Origin: a bacterium
GTDB taxonomy: Bacteria > Vulcanimicrobiota > Xenobia > RGZZ01
Direction of reading: 5' to 3'
Assembly (NCBI GenBank): GCA_021782195.1
Contig: JAJXVI010000105.1
Span: 1-7,425, forward strand
Length of the DNA stretch: 7,425 nucleotides
How positions within the stretch are numbered: the stretch's first letter is position 1; each line of letters opens with the position of its first letter. Below, one piece after another: positions 1-6,993 of this stretch. The notes under the pieces were generated by a model. It searched no databases and had not been told where the DNA came from. It worked only from the letters and a program-made list of their open reading frames with translations. The translations under genes were made by a program, and so were the position numbers.

Positions 1-1526
<1,526 letters not shown>

Positions 1527-1581
1527 AGGTTCGAGAGATTCGGCGCGGGTGGTCGCCCCCCTGCCGCCGCCACGCGCGAGA

Positions 1582-1611
1582 GGGACGCGTGCAGGGGGGA
1601 CGCGTGCAGGG
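1582..1611. repeat. 15-bp tandem direct repeat, two exact copies
   Basis: GGGACGCGTGCAGGG occurs at 1582-1596 and again, directly abutting, at 1597-1611. Each copy contains the palindrome ACGCGT. It lies in the divergent ettA/LTxxQ intergenic region. It may be a slippage duplication or a paired binding site. Confidence 0.85.
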
Positions 1612-1719
1612 ATTGTGCGCGGATCCGGGAACCTTGCGCGATGCGCACGGGTGATGTCTCGGCGCTGCCGACCAGGCCGCCTGGATTCTGGGGTGGCGGT
1701 CGAGTTTTTTTGTTCAAGC

Positions 1720-1724
1720 AGGAG
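1720..1724 (+). promoter_or_regulatory. Shine-Dalgarno that sets a GTG start
   Basis: AGGAG ends 7 bases before GTG at 1732. The same frame is open further upstream to 1549, but no comparable ribosome site precedes the upstream candidates, and only the GTG start puts a signal peptide at the N-terminus. Confidence 0.8.
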
Positions 1725-1731
1725 ACTGTTC

Positions 1732-2421
1732 GTGCGATTTTCAGTTGACGGTCTACGATGTTCCCGGGCTGTGCGTGTCGCGATTGGCGTGATACTGTCT
1801 GGAGGGATGCTGATGGGACCGGCGTGCGCGCTGCCTTCCGCGGCGTCGTCCCCGGCGCCGGCCGCGGCGCACCGAAGTGCGGGGCCGTCCCACCCTTCTG
1901 CGCGGGAAACCCCCGCGCCTTCAGCGGTCCCGTCCCCAGCCTCGTCTCCTGCGAGTGCGCACGCGCCGGCTGGCGGGCCGTCCCAGTCGCCTGCTGCCGG
2001 AAGTGTAGCGCCCGGGACTCCGGCCCCGGGGCCGCGACCACCTCTCGTTCGCGCAGTGTGGGACTATCAGAAGGAGCTCGGCCTGACCGACGCGCAGGTC
2101 GCGAAGATGAAGGGTGCGGTGCGTGATTTTGAGATGGTGCTGATGTCGTCGCAGATGAAGATCAACGCGCTGAACCAGCGATTTGTGCAGCAGGTGCACG
2201 ACGGAGCCCCGCTCGACCAGATTCGCACGACACTGGAATCGATCGCGGAACTGCAGGTGCAGGTGCGACTGGCGGACGTGGCCACGTCGCGGCGCCTCAA
2301 CGACGTGCTGACGCCGGCGCAGCGCAAGAAGTGGCAGGCGATTCGCACGGCCACGGCGGAGGGCCGGCCGCCGACGCCCCAGACGCACGGCGCCCCCCCG
2401 ACCGGGCCGAAGAAGCCCTGA
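1732..2421 (+). CDS. Secreted LTxxQ-motif protein (Spy/CpxP-like), hypothetical
   Basis: Predicted 229-residue periplasmic protein. The GTG start is chosen because AGGAG lies 7 bases upstream and a Sec signal peptide follows: basic residues to about 16, a hydrophobic stretch ([17 protein letters not shown]) and a likely signal peptidase I site after Ala33. The preceding Cys32 does not sit in a good lipobox. Residues 34 to about 103 are a low-complexity Ala/Pro/Ser/Gly spacer. The C-terminal half is predicted helical and carries two LTxxQ motifs, LTDAQ (118-122) and LTPAQ (193-197), separated by a charged helix-rich stretch. This is the pattern of Spy/CpxP/ZraP-type periplasmic chaperone or metal-stress proteins. 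The tail is Pro-rich. Membership is inferred from motifs and helical layout; overall similarity to Spy is not demonstrable by eye. It is divergent from ettA, convergent with ahcY and appears to be transcribed alone. Confidence 0.75.
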   Translation: MRFSVDGLRCSRAVRVAIGVILSGGMLMGPACALPSAASSPAPAAAHRSAGPSHPSARETPAPSAVPSPASSPASAHAPAGGPSQSPAAGSVAPGTPAPGPRPPLVRAVWDYQKELGLTDAQVAKMKGAVRDFEMVLMSSQMKINALNQRFVQQVHDGAPLDQIRTTLESIAELQVQVRLADVATSRRLNDVLTPAQRKKWQAIRTATAEGRPPTPQTHGAPPTGPKKP

Positions 2422-2482
2422 CCGGCCTGACGGTCGCGGCGCGGGGGGCGTGGTCTGGCGGTCGCGGCGTGGGTTGCCCGAC

Positions 2483-2516
2483 AAAAAAACGCCTCTCCGT
2501 TCCGGTGGAGGGGCGT
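2483..2516 (-). terminator. Rho-independent terminator of ahcY, possibly bidirectional
   Basis: A stem of 10 pairs joins 2489-2498 (ACGCCTCTCC) with 2507-2516 (GGAGGGGCGT), including one wobble-type pair, around an 8-base loop. On the minus strand it is followed by a run of seven T (plus-strand A 2483-2489), starting about 25 bases past the ahcY stop. On the plus strand only CTTTCTC follows, so it would terminate the LTxxQ gene less efficiently. Confidence 0.9.
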
Positions 2517-2540
2517 CTTTCTCGCTGTGCGCGGGCTTTA

Positions 2541-3857
2541 TTAGTAGCGGTAGTACTCGGGCTTGAACGGCCCTTCCACAGGGATCCCGAGGTAGGAAGC
2601 CTGCGTTTCGGTCAACTTCGTGAGCTTCACGCCGAGCTTGTCGAGGTGGAGGCGGGCCACTTCCTCGTCGAGCTTCTTCGGAAGCGTGTATACGTTGATG
2701 GGGTACTCGCCCTGCTTCGTGAACAGCTCGATCTGGGCAAGCACCTGGTTGGTGAACGAGGTCGACATCACGAAGGACGGGTGTCCGGTGGCGCAGCCGA
2801 GGTTCACGAGGCGTCCGCGCGCGAGCAGGATGATTTCGCGACCGTCTGCGAAGTGGAACTTGTCGACCTGCGGTTTGACGTTGATTTCCGTCACGTCGGG
2901 CTGCGACTCGAGCCAGGCGACGTCGATCTCGCAGTCGAAGTGGCCGATGTTGCACAGGATGGCCTGATCCTTCATTGCGCGCAGGTGCTCCCCGCGGACG
3001 ATGTCGCGGCAGCCCGTGGCAGTGACGAAGATGTCGCCCAGTGGAGCGGCCTCTTCCATCGTGATGACCTGGTAGCCTTCCATGGCGGCCTGCAGGGCGC
3101 AGATCGGGTCGATCTCGGTGACGAGGACGCGGGCGCCGAAGCCGCGCATCGACTGGGCGCATCCCTTGCCGACGTCGCCGTAGCCAGCCACGACCACGAC
3201 CTTGCCCGCGACCATGATGTCGGTGGCGCGCTTGATACCGTCGGCGAGTGACTCACGGCAGCCGTACAGGTTGTCAAACTTTGACTTTGTAACAGAGTCG
3301 TTGACGTTGAACGCGGGGGTCTTCAGTTCGCCCTTGCGATGCATTTCGTAGAGGCGGTGCACACCGGTGGTGGTTTCCTCGGTGATGCCGCGGATCTCCT
3401 TGAACATCTCGGGATACTTGTCGTGCACAAGGACGGTGAGGTCGCCGCCGTCGTCGAGGATCATGTTGAGCGACTGTCCGTCGGGCCAGCGCACTGTCTG
3501 CTCGATGCACCAGTCGTACTCTTCGAGCGTTTCGCCCTTCCACGCGAAAACAGGAATTCCACGGGCTGCGATGGCTGCCGCGGCGTGATCTTGCGTGGAG
3601 AAGATGTTGCAGGAACTCCAGCGCACCGAGGCGCCCAGTTCGATCAGGGTCTCGATGAGCACGGCGGTCTGGATGGTCATGTGGAGGCAGCCAGCGATGC
3701 GTGCGCCTGCCAGGGGCTTGGTCTTGCCGTACCGTGCGCGGACGGCCATCAGGCCGGGCATCTCCTTCTCGGCCATCTCGATCTCCTTGCGCCCCCAGTC
3801 AGCCAGGGAGAGATCGGCAACCTTGAAGTCTTCGCGCGTCGTGAGTGCAGGGGTCAT
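2541..3857 (-). CDS. ahcY: Adenosylhomocysteinase (S-adenosyl-L-homocysteine hydrolase)
   Basis: Cytoplasmic NAD-dependent enzyme that reversibly splits S-adenosylhomocysteine into adenosine and homocysteine, clearing the product inhibitor of methyltransferases and feeding the methionine cycle. The 438 residues are complete. Visible are the substrate-domain segment [16 protein letters not shown] (81-96), His59, Asp136 (LDDGGD), Glu161 (EETTTG), Lys191 and Asp195 (TKSKFDN) and Cys200 (YGCRES), matching human His55, Asp131, Glu156, Lys186, Asp190 and Cys195. The NAD loop GYGDVGKG is at 225-232 and the C-terminal FKPEYYRY supplies the usual Lys/Tyr end. It lacks the roughly 40-residue insertion of many bacterial homologues and so resembles the short, eukaryote-like form. 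The start at 3857 is preferred over an in-frame ATG at 3881 because GGAGG lies 5 bases upstream of it. It has its own terminator. Confidence 0.98.
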   Translation of the reverse strand: MTPALTTREDFKVADLSLADWGRKEIEMAEKEMPGLMAVRARYGKTKPLAGARIAGCLHMTIQTAVLIETLIELGASVRWSSCNIFSTQDHAAAAIAARGIPVFAWKGETLEEYDWCIEQTVRWPDGQSLNMILDDGGDLTVLVHDKYPEMFKEIRGITEETTTGVHRLYEMHRKGELKTPAFNVNDSVTKSKFDNLYGCRESLADGIKRATDIMVAGKVVVVAGYGDVGKGCAQSMRGFGARVLVTEIDPICALQAAMEGYQVITMEEAAPLGDIFVTATGCRDIVRGEHLRAMKDQAILCNIGHFDCEIDVAWLESQPDVTEINVKPQVDKFHFADGREIILLARGRLVNLGCATGHPSFVMSTSFTNQVLAQIELFTKQGEYPINVYTLPKKLDEEVARLHLDKLGVKLTKLTETQASYLGIPVEGPFKPEYYRY

Positions 3858-3862
3858 TGTGT

Positions 3863-3867
3863 CCTCC
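3863..3867 (-). promoter_or_regulatory. Shine-Dalgarno of ahcY
   Basis: On the minus strand GGAGG lies 5 bases before the ATG at 3857. It falls inside the 8-codon extension that would result from using the ATG at 3881, so it decides between the two starts. Confidence 0.85.
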
Positions 3868-3949
3868 GTTCGAGGGTCCACTTGTTGCGGTCACCTCGCA
3901 GTTGTGGTTGGTTCCGGGCGCACGGCGTGAGGGGCGCGGCGTGGGGATG

Positions 3950-3973
3950 CCCGAGAAAGGCCCTCCTTTCGGG
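3950..3973 (-). other. Bulged hairpin in the ahcY leader
   Basis: CCC plus GAAAGG (3950-3952 and 3955-3960) can pair with CCTTTC plus GGG (3965-3973), giving a 9-pair stem with a 2-base bulge and a CCCT loop. No T run follows on either strand, so it is not a classical terminator. It lies about 95 bases upstream of the ahcY start. Whether it is in the transcript is unknown. Confidence 0.5.
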
Positions 3974-4013
3974 GTGTCTGGGGGCGATTCCTCTTCCGCC
4001 CGACGCGGTGGGT

Positions 4014-4073
4014 ACGTGGCGCGCGGGGCGGGGACGTGGCGCGCGAGGCGGGGACGTGGCGCGCGAGGAGGGG
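4014..4073. repeat. 20-bp tandem repeat, three copies
   Basis: Unit ACGTGGCGCGCGAGGCGGGG. Copies lie at 4014-4033, 4034-4053 and 4054-4073, in exact 20-bp register with one substitution in each of copies 1 and 3 (G for A, and A for C). It sits in the ahcY/SUMF1-like divergent region, about 80 bases before the SUMF1-like start. The 20-bp period is close to two helical turns, so repeated sites would fall on the same DNA face. Confidence 0.9.
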
Positions 4074-4153
4074 TGGATGGAGCGACGAGGGAAGAAGCAC
4101 GGAGATTCGCTGCACGAAGACGATTGTGCGCGAGCGGAAGGGTGGACGGTGCG

Positions 4154-5062
4154 ATGATGGACATGCCACGACGGAGTACTTTACGGCAACGGTGCAGTGT
4201 GACGGTAGCCAGCCTGCTGGCCCTGGTGCTGCTGACCTGGCGGCTCGGGTCACCGCCACCCGCACAGGCGCGCGCACCTCGCGCCGCGCGTCGCCAGGCC
4301 TCAGGGTCCGGCGTCGTTCGGTACCCTGGCTTGCGTTTCTTGCGCACGAACCGTCATGGGTACCGGGAGTATGTCGACACGCGGGACGGATCCGTGCTCG
4401 TCCTCGTTCCGGGCGGCACCTTCACCATGGGCGCGTCGAGGTCGTATCCGGACCAGAAACCTCCGACGCGTGTTGCTGTGAAGTCTTTTTTTCTTGGGAA
4501 GTTTATCGTGACGAATGCCCAGTTCGCGCGTTTCGTTCATTCGACGGGCTACAATGCAGGCGCTGGATGGAAGACCGATGAGGGGGTCTGGGGTGCGCGT
4601 GCCCCCGTCGCATGCGTCTCGTGGCACGATTCGGAGGCTTATGCGAAGTGGGCCGGCCTGCGCCTTCCCACCGAGGCTGAGTGGGAATACGCCGCACGCG
4701 GTCCGAAGGATCTGCGCTACCCGTGGGGCAACACATGGAATGACCGCCTGTGTTGCAACAGCGTGGGGACTGTGGAGCCAGGCGGTCCGCATCCCGTGGG
4801 CAGTTATCCTGGAGGCGCTTCTCCGTTCGGGTGCCTGGACATGGCCGGCAACATGCGCCAATGGTGCTCGACTCTGTACCGTCCGTATCCCTATCGTGCC
4901 GACGATGGGCGCGAGAATTTGAGTGCGCCGGGTCTGCGCGTGTTGCGCGGTGAGTGCTGGAATACTTTCTGCCAGGACTTCTTCCACTGCGCTCATCGCC
5001 AGAACGACGACCCGAGCGACCGCCTGGACTTCTATTCCTTCCGCGTCGCAAGGTCCATCTGA
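4154..5062 (+). CDS. Secreted SUMF1 / formylglycine-generating-enzyme-like domain protein
   Basis: Predicted exported 302-residue protein. The N-terminal basic stretch and hydrophobic core (about 15-29) end in AQA (37-39), a plausible signal peptidase I site. The rest is one SUMF1-type (FGE-sulfatase) domain: VPGGTFTMG (85-93), VTNAQFARFV (119-128), CVSWHDSEAYAKWAGLRLPT then EAEWEYAARG (154-183), YPWGN (189-193), PVGSYPGGASPFGCLDMAGN (214-233) and RVLRGECW (262-269). Sites that are usually RGGSW and GNVWEW read RGECW and GNMRQW. True aerobic FGE oxidises a sulfatase Cys with a copper-binding CxxxxC pair. Here Cys268 and Cys273 have that spacing, but the pair is shifted relative to the flanking motifs, so FGE activity is uncertain and no CxPxR sulfatase is nearby. 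The start is the first of ATGs at 4154, 4157 and 4163. A large inverted repeat follows immediately. Confidence 0.88.
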   Translation: MMDMPRRSTLRQRCSVTVASLLALVLLTWRLGSPPPAQARAPRAARRQASGSGVVRYPGLRFLRTNRHGYREYVDTRDGSVLVLVPGGTFTMGASRSYPDQKPPTRVAVKSFFLGKFIVTNAQFARFVHSTGYNAGAGWKTDEGVWGARAPVACVSWHDSEAYAKWAGLRLPTEAEWEYAARGPKDLRYPWGNTWNDRLCCNSVGTVEPGGPHPVGSYPGGASPFGCLDMAGNMRQWCSTLYRPYPYRADDGRENLSAPGLRVLRGECWNTFCQDFFHCAHRQNDDPSDRLDFYSFRVARSI

Positions 5063-5063
5063 C

Positions 5064-5122
5064 GATATACCAGATAATATCTCAGTTCATGCCGCATGAA
5101 CTGGGATTTTATCTGGTATATC
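5064..5122 (+). repeat. 59-bp near-perfect inverted repeat (29-bp arms, 1-base centre)
   Basis: Arm 5064-5092 is the reverse complement of 5094-5122 at 27 of 29 positions. The exceptions are T5078/T5108 (mismatch) and T5082/G5104 (a wobble in plus-strand RNA). The centre is C5093 and the innermost arms are GTTCATGC and GCATGAAC. The element is AT-rich against GC-rich surroundings and begins one base after the SUMF1-like stop codon. No T run follows, so it is not a standard terminator. It could be a 3'-end-stabilising RNA stem, an RNase III substrate, a mobile palindromic element or a protein-binding site. Confidence 0.93.
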
Positions 5123-5462
5123 CCATGAAGTGCGCGCACGGGACGCTACTTCGCGGAGACCGTCGAGCTCGTCCCTGACCTTGATCCTGCCTGGGACGAG
5201 CGGGGGAGCGTTCGGCCGCGGACGGACGGGCCCGATGCGCATGCAAGCGGATGACCTCGTGTCCACCAGGCGCGGGTCTCGTGGCGGGCAACAACCGTTG
5301 TGCTGAGTGAATATGTCGCATTGCGCAAATGTAGCTCATGGCGTACCGCCGTGAACACCTACCGCCGTGAACACGCGGCCGCGCGCCCGGCTGCACAAAC
5401 CCGTCGAGGCGGCCGCGAAGACGCCAGTGCCCGTGAAAATGCCGTGAAAAGGTCCCGAGAGC
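5123..5462 (+). promoter_or_regulatory. 340-base non-coding leader of the phosphoesterase-like gene
   Basis: No convincing gene is present. The stretch holds an ATG-less open remnant (5129-5254), the palindrome TTGCGCAA (5321-5328) in a locally AT-richer patch (5305-5340), a 16-bp tandem duplication (5344-5375) and two further CCGTGAA copies at 5431 and 5442. The AT-richer patch is the likeliest promoter location, but I see no good -35/-10 pair. The ribosome site of the next gene is weak (AAGG at 5449-5452). Confidence 0.4.
5344..5375 (+). repeat. 16-bp tandem repeat, two copies
   Basis: TACCGCCGTGAACAC plus one base (C at 5359, G at 5375) occurs at 5344-5359 and 5360-5375. The internal CCGTGAA recurs at 5431-5437 and 5442-5448, giving four same-orientation copies within the 120 bases before the downstream start. 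The arrangement suggests a transcription factor site array, which is inference. Confidence 0.85.
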
Positions 5463-6869
5463 ATGTCCACCAACGACGATATGGATCGCCGAGCGTTCTT
5501 GAAGGAGATAGTGGTCGGCACCGTGTCGCTGTCGGCGATGGCGGCAACGACCCGGTTTGCGATGGCCACCCCGGCCGTCCCCCGTTTGCCTTCATCGGTC
5601 GCGGTTGCGCGCTATCCGATCGACCCTGACGTCCGTACCACGATCCAGAGAACGATCGCGTTTCCGTCGGTGAAGGGGTTGCTTCCTCCCGAGTTGCCGC
5701 GCATCGAGGAATACCGGCGGTACGGCTACGGCGTGTGGCACTATGGCCCCGGCCTTGGGTTTGACATGGTCTCGCCGTACACCAGTGCGTTGGTCTGGGC
5801 CGTCGGGGACCTTTTTTCTCCGCACGGCGGTACCCTGAACCTGATGAAGCCCGTCAACTACATGGGGACGCTCGACGGCTCCACCCCCGACGGGCGCATC
5901 GTGGGGGCGGGTCCCGTCTCGAGTTTTGGCGCTGCACCGACGGTCACGGCCGACCCGAACCGGCGTCCGCTCACCAGTCACCAGTGGATTTCGGAGTTCC
6001 TCAAGACGTCTTCCGCTCCGGTTGGACACGGCTTCAATCTGGTGGACCCGCACCAGGGGGACGGCTTCGCCTGCTACAGCTTTGTCCCCAGGGCCGATGT
6101 GCCGCTCAAGGTGATCGTGCTCGACGACAACCAGGCGCTGGCGGACGGTTCCTACGACATTCACGGCCACGGCTTCCTCGACGAGCAACGGTGGACGTGG
6201 CTTCGAAAGGAACTGGCCGACGGCGACGCGGCCGACCAGCTCATGATCGTGGCGGCCCACATTCCCATCGGCGTGGCGCCGCTCGGGTCGCAGGTCGAGT
6301 GGTGGCGTCCTGACCTGGATCCGTATGCCGGCGCGCCCGTTCCGGGTCACGGGAAGCCGCGCATCCAGAATGCCGTCACGTTGCGCGGTCTTGTCACGGA
6401 GCTGCAGAGCCACCCGAATTTTCTCATGTGGATTGCGGGGCATCGCCACGTCAACGTCATCAAGGCATTTCCCGGGCCCACGCCCGAGCAGGGGTTCTGG
6501 CAGGTCGAGACGTCCTCGTTGCGCGATTTTCCGCAGCAGTTTCGGACGTTCGACCTCTACGTGAACAGCGACGACAGCGTGTCCGTCGTGGCCGTCAACG
6601 TCGACCCGTCGGTGGCGAAAGGAAGCCCCGCCGCCCGTTCGCGCGACCACGCGGTGGCGTGCCAGCAGATCCTGGAGTCGCCGCACATCCTTCAGCGGGC
6701 GAGCGAGCTCGTCGACATCGACACGCAGAAACTGGCCACGGGCGCCGACGGCAGGGTGTTGCCCGACACGTCGATTCGGCCGATGCCGACAGGGTCGTAC
6801 AACGCGGAACTGCTCAAGCGCGTGAGTCCGCGCATGGCGGCGAGGTTGCGGGGCGTTGCTCCGCGCTGA
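5463..6869 (+). CDS. Tat-exported calcineurin-like phosphoesterase homologue, TIGR03768 (RPA4764) type, apparently lacking the N-terminal metal motifs
   Basis: Predicted 468-residue protein. It begins with a twin-arginine signal: DRRAFLK (8-14), a hydrophobic segment and AMA (33-35) before the likely cleavage site. The first 100 mature residues (ending RRYGYGVWHYGPGL, 85-98) and the region from about 115 onward (MGTLDGSTPDG, VGHGFNLVD, CYSFVPR, VIVLDDNQ, SSLRDFPQQFRTFDLY, DPSVAKGSPAARSR, PTGSYNAELL) look like the RPA4764-type metallophosphoesterase family as I remember it. Late metal-site motifs are present: His266 in AAHIPIG and GHRH at 326-329. The early motifs (DxH, GD, GNHD/E), expected between about residues 100 and 115 of this protein, are not there. 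DPH (195-197) and DIH (232-234) occur later and appear not to be motif I. Substrate is unknown; catalysis is doubtful. It is transcribed alone toward the PLP-enzyme gene. Confidence 0.85.
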   Translation: MSTNDDMDRRAFLKEIVVGTVSLSAMAATTRFAMATPAVPRLPSSVAVARYPIDPDVRTTIQRTIAFPSVKGLLPPELPRIEEYRRYGYGVWHYGPGLGFDMVSPYTSALVWAVGDLFSPHGGTLNLMKPVNYMGTLDGSTPDGRIVGAGPVSSFGAAPTVTADPNRRPLTSHQWISEFLKTSSAPVGHGFNLVDPHQGDGFACYSFVPRADVPLKVIVLDDNQALADGSYDIHGHGFLDEQRWTWLRKELADGDAADQLMIVAAHIPIGVAPLGSQVEWWRPDLDPYAGAPVPGHGKPRIQNAVTLRGLVTELQSHPNFLMWIAGHRHVNVIKAFPGPTPEQGFWQVETSSLRDFPQQFRTFDLYVNSDDSVSVVAVNVDPSVAKGSPAARSRDHAVACQQILESPHILQRASELVDIDTQKLATGADGRVLPDTSIRPMPTGSYNAELLKRVSPRMAARLRGVAPR

Positions 6870-6933
6870 GGACTCGCGGGGCCCGGGGCGCGTCTCGGTT
6901 TCGTGGCGATTTGCTGTGCGCGATTGTCGCGGT

Positions 6934-6990
6934 GCGGGGGACGCGCTTTGGGCTTAGCGTCCGCGGGGGACGCGCTCGGGACTTGCGTCC
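6934..6990. terminator. Two tandem GGACGC/GCGTCC hairpins between convergent genes
   Basis: An imperfect tandem duplication (6934-6962 and 6963-6990; 29 and 28 bp) in which each copy has the inverted arms GGACGC and GCGTCC (6939-6944 with 6957-6962; 6968-6973 with 6985-6990). It lies between the phosphoesterase stop (6869) and the end of the minus-strand gene (6994). The stems are short and no proper U tract follows, so termination in either direction is plausible only because of the location. Confidence 0.5.
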
Positions 6991-6993
6991 TTC

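Larger units (their letters stand above)
1527..1731. promoter_or_regulatory. Divergent intergenic region between ettA and the LTxxQ gene
   Basis: These 205 bases must hold the promoters of both divergent genes, but I see no convincing -35/-10 pair on either strand. Visible structure is a 15-bp tandem duplication at 1582-1611 and a perfect 5-3-5 inverted repeat, TGCGC-GAT-GCGCA, at 1635-1647, which is a possible operator-sized dyad. Both observations are direct; a regulatory role is inference. Confidence 0.4.
3858..4153. promoter_or_regulatory. Divergent intergenic region between ahcY and the SUMF1-like gene
   Basis: These 296 bases contain the leaders of both divergent genes. Visible structures are a bulged hairpin at 3950-3973, a 20-bp x 3 tandem array at 4014-4073 and a purine-rich stretch (GGAAGGGTGG, 4136-4145) that can serve as ribosome site for the start at 4154. 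I looked for an S-adenosylhomocysteine riboswitch ahead of ahcY and did not find its conserved core. No clear sigma-70 promoter boxes are seen. Confidence 0.45.

Noticed and set aside
1921..3162. 413-residue minus-strand open frame across the LTxxQ gene end and ahcY
   Set aside because: It runs through the ahcY terminator, overlaps two well-supported genes in another frame, is Arg/Pro-rich and shows no domain; it is a high-GC artefact.
3858..3990. S-adenosylhomocysteine riboswitch upstream of ahcY
   Set aside because: A GAGGTGACCGCAAC stretch faintly resembles the core, but the conserved GAGG-GCGCUGC segment and the paired CAGGCUCGG segment are absent.
2331..4157. Long plus-strand frames (2331-3251 and 3339-4157) opposite ahcY
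   Set aside because: Antisense to a complete, motif-perfect adenosylhomocysteinase, with no ribosome site or recognisable family.
4486..4492. T7 run inside the SUMF1-like gene as a frameshift site
   Set aside because: The frame continues through it with conserved SUMF1 motifs on both sides, so neither a frameshift nor a sequencing indel is needed.
5064..5122. Palindrome as an integron attC or tRNA-like element
   Set aside because: No GTTRRRY/RYYYAAC core sites, no extrahelical-base pattern and no tRNA arms; it is a simple continuous stem.
5109..5396. Small minus-strand gene in the gap before the phosphoesterase homologue
   Set aside because: Low-complexity Arg/Pro/His-rich translation, overlaps the palindrome, and has no ribosome site or recognisable domain.
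5592..6686. 364-residue minus-strand frame opposite the phosphoesterase homologue
   Set aside because: A GC-rich shadow with Arg/Val-rich composition; the plus-strand reading has a Tat signal and family motifs.
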